From Drosophila pseudoobscura (taxonomy: Eukaryota; Arthropoda; Insecta; Diptera; Drosophilidae): 64,000 bases of DNA. The DNA is taken from the NCBI RefSeq assembly GCF_009870125.1, contig NC_046681.1, forward strand, positions 10,677,001-10,741,000, in the 5' to 3' direction. The notes below the pieces were generated by a model. The model searched no databases. It was not told where the DNA came from and worked only from the letters and a program-made list of their open reading frames with translations. Both the position numbers and the translations under genes were made by a program. Positions 13,504-23,600 of the stretch are shown here, one piece after another. How positions within the stretch are numbered: position 1 is the stretch's first letter; every line of letters begins with the position of its first letter.

Positions 13504-13750
13504 ATGCCAGAGTTATGGGGTTTCTATGTCAGATGTAAAAATCAGAAAACGCGTAAATAAAAGGTTGATACATAGGTGATATAGCTTGATTAAAATAAAA
13601 AGTTAATAAATAAAATATACAAATTGCAGCTTTTACACAGTGCCACAAGGTGACTTCCGTGGAATATTTTATGTTGAAGGTTTCAAAGACATGACCATTG
13701 ATGATGTGCAAGAGTTGCTTGAAGCAACTCTGAAGAAACCGAACTTATAA
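13504..13750 (+). CDS. Possible tiny two-exon gene or orphan exon
   Basis: The stretch 13628-13750 reads as clearly coding-like protein in one frame (core VPQGDFRGIFYVEGFKDM, then TIDDVQELLEATLKKPNL and stop) but has no start codon of its own. Joining ATG-containing bases 13504-13534 to 13641-13750 (donor GTAAAA, acceptor ACACAG) would give a 46-aa product beginning MPELWGFYVR. An alternative acceptor sits at 13629. It may equally be a terminal exon fragment copied from another gene. I do not recognise the family, and the weak donor makes the model doubtful. Confidence 0.3.
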
Positions 13751-13944
13751 TGCCACCAAATGAAATTCGAATTTGATATTAATATCTTACAGCCCCTCTT
13801 AATTTTGAATTTTTTTTTCTTCCTTTTTTTGGAAATTTAATTTTCTAATGATATGAATGATAAATATAAAGTAACTTTTTGGTTATTTTGAAATGGAATG
13901 GCAGTTTTCCGTAATAAAAATACACAAAATGAAACCAGTTACAA

Positions 13945-14592
13945 GGTCCTTTCGTTTTATTGCACAAATTCGTCTTAGACACTAACAATAATAATATTTG
14001 ATGTATGGATGTTGTATGCAACTGCAAAAAACTGTTTATGTGTGTATAATACCTAACAACTCGAATAACAATTTGGCGATATATATAAAAATTATAAACT
14101 CACAGCTGACAATGCAATGTGGCGATGCTTTCTGACTCTTTTTGTTTTTTTTGGCAACAAAAAAGAAAACTACAAAAGCGTTTCCCCCATACCCACAACA
14201 ATTCTTGCACGTGCTTAAAAACTACAACTTACACATGTACAATATACAATATACATACAAATTAAATGTTAAAAGCCTTTCTGTCCTGTTTTGTCTACGA
14301 TTAATTTGCATAAAATATCCAAATGACTAGCTCTAAACAGCCCGTTATGTCTAAATACCACTATATAAATACATATTAAGTACGTATGCAAGTCATGTGT
14401 GTGACTGAAACAACCTGCTGGTTACCATTTGTGTGTAGGTACCATTATATATAATGAGAGTGGGACAACACACCCCCTTTAACCTCTTTTTAATATACCT
14501 TGGGGTAGTGCTTTGCTCAGGGAAAACAAATCATTCCTTTTTCCCTTTGGCTTGGCGTTGATAAAATTCGTTGTGCCCGTGCCTGCCGCTGC
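13945..14592 (-). other. 3' UTR of the FRS2-like gene
   Basis: AT-rich sequence downstream of the minus-strand stop codon. AATAAA on the minus strand at 13956-13961 is the best poly(A) signal, implying a 3' UTR of about 640 bases. Confidence 0.5.
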
Positions 14593-16011
14593 TCATTCGC
14601 TGATCGAGTAGGCTTTTCGGATGCATTTGCTGTGCCGCGTGATCCTTAACTCCTCGGCCTCGTGCGGCGGATGATGGCGAAGCTCCGGCAGCTCCGTCGA
14701 TGACTTGTTCAGCGCATACGTTCGTATAAAGTCAATGGTGGAGTAACCCTGTGTCGTGGATGACTCTACTGCTGCTTTGGTTGCTTGCTTACTCGTCGCA
14801 GTGTCTACCATATCCATGGTTACCGCTGCACTGGACACACTGTTCAGGCTATGGGACTGTGGCGGCGGCATGGCCACATCCAGCATAGAGCTGGCCTCGG
14901 GCGTCACTGGCGCTGTTTTTGCCTGTGCCAAAGATTCGGCTGTGGTCACAGTGACCAAGGAGAGACCGCTGCCAAAGCCATTATACATTCTGGGTGAGCA
15001 CTGGCTGACGGGGCTGCGCGGCTGATCCAGATCAAGGACTATATAGTTCACACCACTGAAGTTGCCCGCCAGACTGGTGGGCGTGGCAGGCTCGGAGGAC
15101 TCTCGACTAACCTCTCTTGGCGGCAGCGGTGGCAACAGCGGAAGTTCCAAGCGGTTTACGTTCTCGTAGCAGCGCTCAGTGCTTGGATCGAAGAGGGGCG
15201 TCTCTACATTGGCATACATGTGCACACCCTCGACGGGAGTCACGGGTGCCGGTGGTGGTGCCGTCTCCAGCGGCGGCATATCCAGTGTTCGGCGACGCAT
15301 GCTCAGCCTGCTGGGCGGCGTGTCCTTGCTGGCGGGCAAGCCCCCAGTGGAGGGTCCTCCATCTTTGCAGCAATCTGGGATGGCCCTCAGTGGCTGGTCG
15401 AGATAAACATTGGTCTGGGCATTGGCGTACGTCGTGAAGGGCAGAACGGGCGAGTGGAGACTTTGAGACTCCTCGAGCTGTACTGTGGACTCAGTTGGCA
15501 TCTGGAAGGAGGCATTGGCATTGGCAGATTCTGGCAGAGAGCTTCCAAGATTTCGGGCGATTGGGGCTGGCTCCAAATAGTTGTTGCTGTGTGGACTCGC
15601 ATCCGTCCGGCCCATCAGCACGGACACCGAGTGCGCCGAGTTGATTCTCTCGCGCTCCCCCTGGGCAAAGGCGTCCGTGTTGACCGCATTGATGTAGCGC
15701 TGGAACATCGGATACAGTTGTTCGGCATTGTTCACACGAAACGTGTAAATGCCGGGACCGGACATGCAGCGTCGCCCAGCCTCAAATGAAAAGAGATCCG
15801 CATTGAGTCCGTATCGACGAAGGTGTTGCAGGGCCCACACAATCGGCTCGCAGCCAGGCGTAAGAAAAATCAATTCACGCGGCGTTAGTTCCAGGTAACC
15901 GCTGCGGATGATGGGCGTACCGGGACTGGGCTGCAGGTGAGCCACCCGCACCCGGAAGACGTTGTCGTGGCGCAGCTCATTCAGTTTGTTGGTGCTGGTG
16001 ATGCAGCCCAT
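14593..16011 (-). CDS. FRS2-like docking protein with IRS-type PTB domain
   Basis: A single coding exon of 472 aa, preceded by a leader intron whose acceptor (AATTTAG) lies 10 bases before the ATG. The N terminus MGCITS is a myristoylation signal with a Cys that could be palmitoylated. Residues about 18-112 form an IRS-type PTB domain. Its hallmark LRRYGLNADLFSFEAGRRC matches FRS2/FRS3 closely. The rest is disordered and Pro/Ser rich with several tyrosine motifs: MYANVE and CYENVN fit the Grb2 SH2 consensus YxN, and VNYIVLDL fits an SHP2-type site. Vertebrate FRS proteins bind FGF and Trk receptors and recruit Grb2 and SHP2. I believe this is the D. melanogaster CG13398 orthologue, whose role is not well known because fly FGF receptors mainly use Dof/stumps. 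Confidence 0.92.
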   Translation of the reverse strand: MGCITSTNKLNELRHDNVFRVRVAHLQPSPGTPIIRSGYLELTPRELIFLTPGCEPIVWALQHLRRYGLNADLFSFEAGRRCMSGPGIYTFRVNNAEQLYPMFQRYINAVNTDAFAQGERERINSAHSVSVLMGRTDASPHSNNYLEPAPIARNLGSSLPESANANASFQMPTESTVQLEESQSLHSPVLPFTTYANAQTNVYLDQPLRAIPDCCKDGGPSTGGLPASKDTPPSRLSMRRRTLDMPPLETAPPPAPVTPVEGVHMYANVETPLFDPSTERCYENVNRLELPLLPPLPPREVSRESSEPATPTSLAGNFSGVNYIVLDLDQPRSPVSQCSPRMYNGFGSGLSLVTVTTAESLAQAKTAPVTPEASSMLDVAMPPPQSHSLNSVSSAAVTMDMVDTATSKQATKAAVESSTTQGYSTIDFIRTYALNKSSTELPELRHHPPHEAEELRITRHSKCIRKAYSISE

Positions 16012-16904
16012 TTCGGCGGCTCCTAAATTAAAGATGAAAGATGAGTGTGGACTCTTTTTAGTGTGGATATAGTGATAAATACCGGGATGGGTTGATTCGC
16101 CTCGTTACGCCTCCGGCTCCAGGTCCGGGTCTTATCTCAGCAGGCATCAGAGCCTACGCAAGTAGATAACACTTCTTTGGCACCACCCGCCCAGCACACC
16201 ACCTCACGGCCCTCTTGCTGCTGGCCAGCTTTTGGGGCTTGTTATCGCTGCTTTTGGCTTTTCCGCAGAACATCAGCTGAATCCTCTGCTTATTACCTGT
16301 TATGCCATATGTTTATTGTTGCTATTTGTGGGCGGACTGAATAGTGTTTTGGGAAAGAAGTATAATACAACTTTGCTTTTGCGACTTTTTCCATTCGTTA
16401 ACAGAGCTCTGTTAAATCGCGAAGCGGCAACACTAACGCGTTGAAAAACATACTCTAACAGAAGGGGTACTCTCTAATCGGCGTAAGAAAAAGATTCAGT
16501 AAATACTTGTTCTATGCTATTATATCCGATCATAGACAGGGAACGATTTAACGAAGATGATATAACTTGAAGAATTTTAGCGCAGTCTAACTATAAGACA
16601 CCTGCACTCCACCTGATGTCTTTTCATGTCATCAAGACATTATATTACTTATGTTTCAAAGAGGCTTAGAAAAAAGAAAACATTTATTAAAGGAAACAGG
16701 GTATACAGACGTCCATTCACACCAATGTGTAGTAACCATGTAGGGATATTTTTAAGTGAATCGGTTAGGGCCGCGACATGGGCAACATTGGCATACCTAG
16801 GGAAATGGATATTACAGATTTAAGAAAATGTTTGTCATCATCCCAGGCTCCAATGAAGGCAACAGAGCTTACAGAGCCCAAGAAAGAGTATCGGGATCAG
16901 GATG
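16012..16904. other. Intergenic and 5' leader of the FRS2-like gene
   Basis: This holds the leader intron and probable promoter of the minus-strand FRS2-like gene. A GGCAACACTAACG element at about 16426-16438 is Motif 1-like. From about 16640 it contains diverged fragments of the dispersed repeat family (AACAGGGTATACAGACGTCCAT at about 16695). A hydrophobic 70-codon open frame at 16232-16444 overlaps this leader region and is not supported as a gene. Confidence 0.45.
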
Positions 16905-17220
16905 TATTGCATGAATATGTCTTAGACAGTTTAAAACAGTTCTGAAAACAGTATTAAACGAAATAGGGTATACAAAAGTCTATACTCCGTTGAATAAGCA
17001 ACAAGTCCCAAGCGACATTGGAGTGACAAAATAGCGACTGTTTTTTGTTTAAACCTTGTCTTTAAGGTACTTAATCTTGTAGAAAATGTATTTATCCATT
17101 GGATAAAATTGTGTGTTCAGGTATGGAAGTTCTGGCTAGCCACTAATATCAAATCGAATATCAAAATCGAGGAATACAGTTTCCAATCCAATCCTTGACG
17201 GAGGACAATTTACCCATTGA
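16905..17220 (+). repeat. Dispersed repeat family, Akap200 copy A
   Basis: The 5' part (GCATGAATATGT, AAACGAAATAGGGTATAC, GTCTATACTCCGTTGA, GCAACAAGT) matches the copies at 1965-2190 and 59700-59935. The 3' part (TAAACCTTG, CTTGTAGAAAATGTATT, GGATAAAATTGTGTG, CGAATATCAAAATCGAGG, TTTCCAATCC, TTGACGGAGGACAATTTACC) matches 45110-45310. This is the fullest copy in the window and links the two halves as one element of about 320 bp. Confidence 0.65.
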
Positions 17221-17254
17221 AAACAAGCGGCTATTGTTGTTGAGGCACTAAAAT

Positions 17255-17420
17255 TAAGTCAAATAGCAGGAAAACAAGCCAGTCAAGTAGAAAATTGATT
17301 CTTTAAACGGATAAAATTGTGCGGGCAAGGTTGAGAGTTCTATATAGCTAGTAATCTTCGACGGAATATCAAAAACGAGGAATATGCATGATGGAACTCT
17401 GATAAAGCGTCAGTATATTT
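17255..17420 (+). repeat. Dispersed repeat family, Akap200 copy B (tandem)
   Basis: This is a second, partial copy directly after copy A: GGATAAAATTGTGCGGGCAAGG, GAGAGTTCTATATAGCTAG, TTCGACGGAATATCAAAAAC, GAGGAATATG and CGTCAGTATATTTACGG. It runs straight into the core promoter cassette and closely parallels the emb copy at 4640-4786. Confidence 0.65.
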
Positions 17421-17665
17421 ACGGTATATTTTGAAACTGTGACGTATTTTCGGTATATATCTGAGGGTCTGACCGTATATCCTCTCGAGAATCCCGCGGT
17501 CACACTAATGCAGACATTTTTTTATTTGTGGAGCGCGCAACAGAGAAACGAGAAACCGAACCGAAACGGAAAGAAAGCAAAGAGAGCGAGCTGCGAACAG
17601 TTTAACATTATTCGCAGAGAAACGAAAGAACAAAGTGCGTGTGTTTAGCTAGACTATTGAGCCAG
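17403..17665 (+). promoter_or_regulatory. Akap200: Motif 1 promoter and noncoding first exon, probably Akap200
   Basis: GGTATATTTT and CGGTATATATCTGAGGGTC boxes are followed at 17497-17507 by CGGTCACACTA, a full match to Motif 1 (YGGTCACACTR). A noncoding exon of about 150 bases then ends at 17665 with donor GTAAAT. The next supported plus-strand coding exon is Akap200 at 27855, so this is its likely distal promoter. Assignment is by position and would need transcript data. Confidence 0.55.
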
Positions 17666-20600
17666 GTAAATTACAATTTCAGTAATCATTTCATCAAACA
17701 ATGCTTCCCAACCCGACGACAAGCAAACATTTTTTGAAAAACCAAGCCATGCAGTCTGCCTATATGTGTATGTGTGCGTGTGTAAGTGGTACTTTTGAAA
17801 TTCTCTATACCCGCTTTTGTGCTCCGCGTCTGTGTACAGGATTAAGTTGTGTGTGTCCGAATAAAGAAATATTTAAATTATATTAAATGTTAAGTGCCGA
17901 GTCTGAAATAATACATGTTTCTCTCAATATTGGCACAAGTGTCGTCCGTCTCGAGACGCACACAGACAGTGGCGACGCGGCAGACGCCGACGCACACTTA
18001 TACACATGCAGGCATACAAAGTCAGGAAAAAAGGACGCCATGCACGTTGGCTTAGTGTGCGTGTGCGAGTGGCTCAAGAAAAGCATGAAATTGAACATGT
18101 TTATCATTAAATTTGTTTAAATTCTGCTCCAAAAATAGACGAAAGCCGGTCTTCCTTTGTTACTATGGCACCCACCCCACCGTGGATGCCCTTTAAATTT
18201 TGCCACTTTTGAGCGTTTTTCACAGTTTTTTGGGTGTGCCGCCTTCGAAGCGTCGGCGTTGCCACCACGTTGGCGTCTCTAGCAGACAACAGGCAGGCCC
18301 ATGCCGGTGGGGCTTGTATCCGTTTTGCTCTCTCGCTGGCTCTCTATACTCTCTCTCTCCGACTCCACTCGCTCTCTGTTGCCTGTTTTTGTGCTCTATG
18401 CCGCTTATCAACTTTCTTCCTTTGCGTGCTTCACTTATCCTTTACGCTTTGTGCTGTACCCACACACACACTCATACAGTCACGCACGCCTGCCTTTTCC
18501 TTTGTGCGTATGCATGTGTATGTGTATGTATCTGCCTGTGTATTCGCTTCGCCTTGTTGCCTTGACTTGACTTCTTTTTCATTGTCGTTGTCTTGCCTTG
18601 CCTTGCCGTGGAGTTGGTGTGTGGTGGATGGGGGAATCGTGTTCTTTGTTTGCACTGCACGCCTGATTACACTTGCTAACATGTTTTTCGGACACGGCTG
18701 CCGCCACATCCTTGTGCAAGGTGCAGTCGACTGAAATTTGTTGTCCAGTGTTGACTGTTATTTGACGGAAGTCGATCTCCCCTTCACAGCAGCTCCGCTC
18801 CTCCGTATTGCGTCTCGGTTTAGGTTTACACGCTCCGAGATTATCGATACACCGCTGTCGCAGTCGTCGTCGCCGCTGGCGTCGCTGACTGAGGATCGTC
18901 TTTTTATTTATTCTACAGTTTTGTTACGAAAAATTGCGTCGCATTTTTGCAGCGCCAGCAGTCGTCACTCATCAGACGGCTGCCAGCCACCGCCCTACTG
19001 GCGTCGTCGCCTACATGCCCAGCCCGCGTATGGGTATGCTAACCCCGCCCCACCGCTCACTCGATGCACTTGTGTTGGTAAGAGTGCAATTGTGTGTGCG
19101 TGTCGGTCCTTCACTGTCGTAGTCGTCGTCGTCCACACAGGGAGTGGGTGTATCGAAGAAGAAGACCTTTGATTGTCATTGCAATCGCTGGGATGTATTT
19201 TTATACCCTGGCAGAGGAGAGGCCCATTATAATTAGGCTCAGGAGTTTGGCATGCCAGAGAAGACCCTTTATATGGAGAGTACAATTATTCGATAGAATG
19301 ACTAATGTCTATGAAAAATAAGGTTCTGCTTTGATGGAGACATTTTTAACTACCCGGATCTGATCACGGTGATCTGCAAAGTGCCCCTGAATCCAACTTT
19401 TATAGGAACGTTATTAAAGATTTCTCTTTATCGATTTCAAGTGCAGATTATCCTACTCGTTATATGAAATGTATTTATTTTGGGTAAAGTTTCAGAGTTT
19501 CAGGTAACATTTTTCCTCCGAATCGCTCTAGGTTTTGTCTGAGGAGGATCCAAATGAGACGCGTCGTGCGGTTTTGTTGAAGTCGTTTCAAATTACATAT
19601 TTGCCGGCCCCTCAAGCCGGGAGAATGATTGAATTGTTGGTAAATTTGTTAACGTTTGCTCAAACTCGAGTAAACATTCAGAGCGGTACGGTATGGGGAG
19701 ATAGGGTGGGGAGTGGCAGCAAATAAACCGTCCCGTGAATTGTGGGTCGTCATCAAGTGCGAATTGCGGTTAACGTAGACCGATCGCACAACTGGCCTGG
19801 CTTCTAATCTCTCAGTGCAGGTTCCTTCTGGCTACAAATGCTTTCGGTACGCCCCACGCATGTTTCATAGATAGATAGATATAAAAAGCAATTAAGAATG
19901 GGGTTAACGACTTAAAGATACCTAAGACATTAACTTTTATCAGACAGTGTGATAGATATTACCAGAAATATTAAATTCGTTGATTTTCGTTGACCCCAAT
20001 GTTTGTTTTCGCCAGCTCTCAGAAGGCTCTAACCCTGGGAAACAATGCCAAAATTTTAAAGAGTTCAAAAATCCTTTCTCTAAAGAATATACCCTTTGAT
20101 CGGTACGAGTACGGGGTGTGAATATTGCGGGCGGCATTGATAAGCACCAGCGGCGAGAGCAGTGACAGCAGGCAGCAGCAGAACAGCAGAACAGCAGAGC
20201 GTAAACAGAAATTGAAATTGAAGCGAAACAAAACAGAAAACCACAAAAATGAAATACTACGCCAAAAGCTTAAATTTAAATGGGGAACCGAGTGGATTGG
20301 AGTGTGAGACGGGGAGGGGGAGGAGGAAGAGAAGAGATCAGAAGCAGCAAATTGGATCGCATCGGATCCCAGGGCCGCTTATCTGTTCCTCCATCGCTTT
20401 TGTTTATTCTTGTTGCTGGTTTTTGCTGTTTTTGCGATTGATTTTCGTTTGGATTACAAATATTTTTCTATTTCTGTTGATTTGGCATTAAAACAATTGA
20501 GATTTAAGTTCTTGGCTTCTCATTCGCGGCCATGCCAAATGCCTCGTAAAAAAATATGCAGAGCGGCAATTATGGTTTTTTTTTTTTGTATGGGGGTATG

Positions 20601-23600
20601 GGAACATTCCTGGGGAATTACGACTTGTAGTTGGCCTCAAGTGGTGGTATAGTAGGATCCAATTTTCAAATAAAGAAAAACGGAATGGAGAATGAAAATC
20701 CACTGCTGCCGCCTACAGGCGATTGCCTCCGCAACAACATCTTTCACACAGATGTTTGCATATATTTAAACGAGAGAGAGAGAAATTTACCCTTGTGTGT
20801 GGTTCTTCTCTGTAGTCGTATGTCGGTGACAAGAGACTTTTCAACACTTTGGCTCAGGCTCCGCACTCCTCAGTTGAGCTTCGGACTTTGTGCTTGCTCA
20901 CATTTGCATATGTATGTGAGTGAGTGAGTGTCTTTGAATACTTCCTTTTGAAGAAAAAACTTGAATTGATCGTCTTGGCGATACGATAAAAATCTCATCA
21001 CACTTTTTCTATAGTTTGTTTCGATATTCCATTAATCTCCAATATGGAACATGTAACTGTAATTCTTTCTGGAAGATATCCATCAGTCGCATGGAAGAGT
21101 TCTCCCACTCCCACTCTCTCACTCTCTGCGGGCAATGCCCAAGAAATAGCCAGTGATATCCTCAATTAGTGTGCCCCCACAATTGTTGCTGGAATCTTTA
21201 TGCCTGTGTGTGTGTTTGTGTATAACACACAATTACTTTCCCATCCGAAGCGATAATTAAATAACAATACCAGAAATCCGTTCAATGTTACACCATAAAA
21301 CCAGCACAGCAGCAGGAGGGGGGGAAATGGTACAGAATTTCGGTGATTCTTCACGCCTGCCTCCCTTTCTCGCATTGTGCCAACAACAATAGCGCATGCA
21401 TCCAAGCATGCATCTGTGTCTGTATGTGTGAAAATGTATGCACACTTATGCATATGGTTTATGCCCGCTTTGTGGCTGCTGCTGTTATTCTGCCACTGCG
21501 GCCTGCGTCTGGAGTGGACTGCGCTGGCATGTGGGGTCATTGTGTATGGAGAGCAGGCATGAATGGCAGCGGCATCAGCAGCAGCAGCAAAATAAAGCAA
21601 TAAAGCATACGCATTGACGCCGCCAAGGCTCATTAGTTTGTTATTGACTAAGGCTGGGTCACGGGAAGGGGAACGGGAGCGGGAGAACAGAAAGAAGGAG
21701 AGAAAGACCTCTTGCCTTTATCGGTTACTGATGATGATGATGGTCAATGCATGTGTAAATGTCTTTGCCCGCCCGCATTTTAGCTACTGCTACTTCTGAC
21801 GCTGCTCTGTCGATGACGACGGTGACTCCTCTGCCAGCGCTTCCGGCAAGCGTCGCTCTGCCTGCGGCCAGCCACTGCTGCTGCTGCTCTTTGTCTGCTT
21901 CTGCTTCTGTTGACTTCGCTGTCGAGTTTTGGTTGAGTGCAACAGAAGTTGCTCCCCATTGATCGAGCCAGTCGTCGTTTGTCGCTTGACTTAACGGTTC
22001 GTATTTACTTGCAACGCGCTTGCTCTCCCGGGTAAAACTCTGTGCCTCTTTCTCAGCGCCTATTCATCCGCCATTAAAATTGAGCGCTCTTGAGAAGTTC
22101 TAGTTGATAAAAAAAATTTAAAAACAGAAAATTGAAGTGCGACAGCTAAACGGTTTAATTAAGAAAGCACTCTCACTAGATAAGTGCAGACACAGGAGAG
22201 CGAGCCTTTCAATAGGAGACCACCCGTGGCTGGCTGAGTAAGTACCGGAAGCAGAAGAAGAAGAAGCAGAAGGCAGAGGCATAGCAGTTACCGCTACACT
22301 ATGAATTATGCATTAAAAAGACGTTTACAACCAGACAAAGACAGACTCGAAGAGTTCCCCCTGTGAATTTCTAATCAGAAAAGTGCGGGCGCGCGCGCCA
22401 CTTGCGACAACTCACTCAATCCCATGCTCCTCTACATCCACACTCTACTCATTTTGTTGGGAATGCTAATTCTAAGACCGACGAGGCGACTAATTGGCCC
22501 GTTGCTGCCATTCTTGTTTGTTACTACTTTTTAATACACAACTTACAATTGTCGCACGCTTCGGAGTTTTAATTAACCGCAACGAGAGAGAGAACCTAGC
22601 AAAAGAAAAAAGAGTTGTAAGTAGTGAGAGCGAGAGAGAGAGAACAAGAAAAGAGCCCGAACGAACCGGTTTGCTGGACTTGCAGCCAGAGCCCACCTTC
22701 TTGTTTTTTTGTTGTTGCTGATTTCTGATTTACTTTATGTTCGTTTATCCTTTCGTCCACAGTGGTGTTCGAATGAGCGTGGGCAGGCGACAAATTTATT
22801 GGCACTTATTCTCCGTCTTTCTCGCTCCCCCTCCCCATCATCATAGGTTTCTTATTTGAAAAGGAAGCAGCAAAGCTTTGAGTATTCAAATATTTATTGT
22901 AATTATTTTCATCGGCCGGCCCACAGTAGTTGAGTGTGGAGTGAAGTGCGCGCTTTTTTTTTGTATATACCCTACAGTCGTTTAGTTCAGAGGGTATATT
23001 TGTTTCACACCTTGAAATATCCACAATTTAAATAATTTTTGTGTTTCCCTGAGCCTTTTCAAATGTAAATCATATAATTTTCATATTGAAAAGAACGCCA
23101 TAGCACGAGTATGGTATGTTTTAGTCGAAATACTGGGATATAGCGATATTGGTATTTCTTTGTGGTTCGTGTTATGTACTCTCGTATAAGGGGGTCTGAC
23201 GGGCATTACACATTGTTGAAATATTTTCAAGAATTTGATGAGTGCGCGCACCCATACATGCGCCTACAAATAGCAACAATTCGTATGCTATTTGCGAAAA
23301 GAAGTTGTTGCCCTACACCAATACGTGTGCATATGAGAGACGTTCTCAACGAGCTCATAAAATTTGATGGTTCTGGTGCTGATGATTTTATGCGTTTTGG
23401 GTCTCATTATAGTTTGTATCTGTTGCTGTGTGTCCGTGTCTGTGCGATTGTCTGTTTTGATAGTTTTTGAATGGCATGCCGAAGGGGAAGAAGATATTTT
23501 CAAGTGCGTCTAATTTTACGATCGATGCCCCTTTCTACTATTTCTTTTTTTTCCCTATGGATGGATTCTCCCTCTACACACACAAACACACAAAAACATG

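Noticed and set aside
16232-16444. 70-codon hydrophobic open frame
   Set aside because: It starts inside the leader and promoter region of the FRS2-like gene on the other strand, has no recognisable similarity or splice context, and composition alone is weak evidence.
18234-18734. 166-codon open frame in the Akap200 intron
   Set aside because: It comes from CT/CA microsatellites, with no family signal and competing frames of similar length.
19190-19726. Possible mobile-element remnant beginning with TTTTATACCCTGG
   Set aside because: The string is common in Drosophila repeats, but no terminal repeats, target duplication or recognisable protein were found, so no class can be given.
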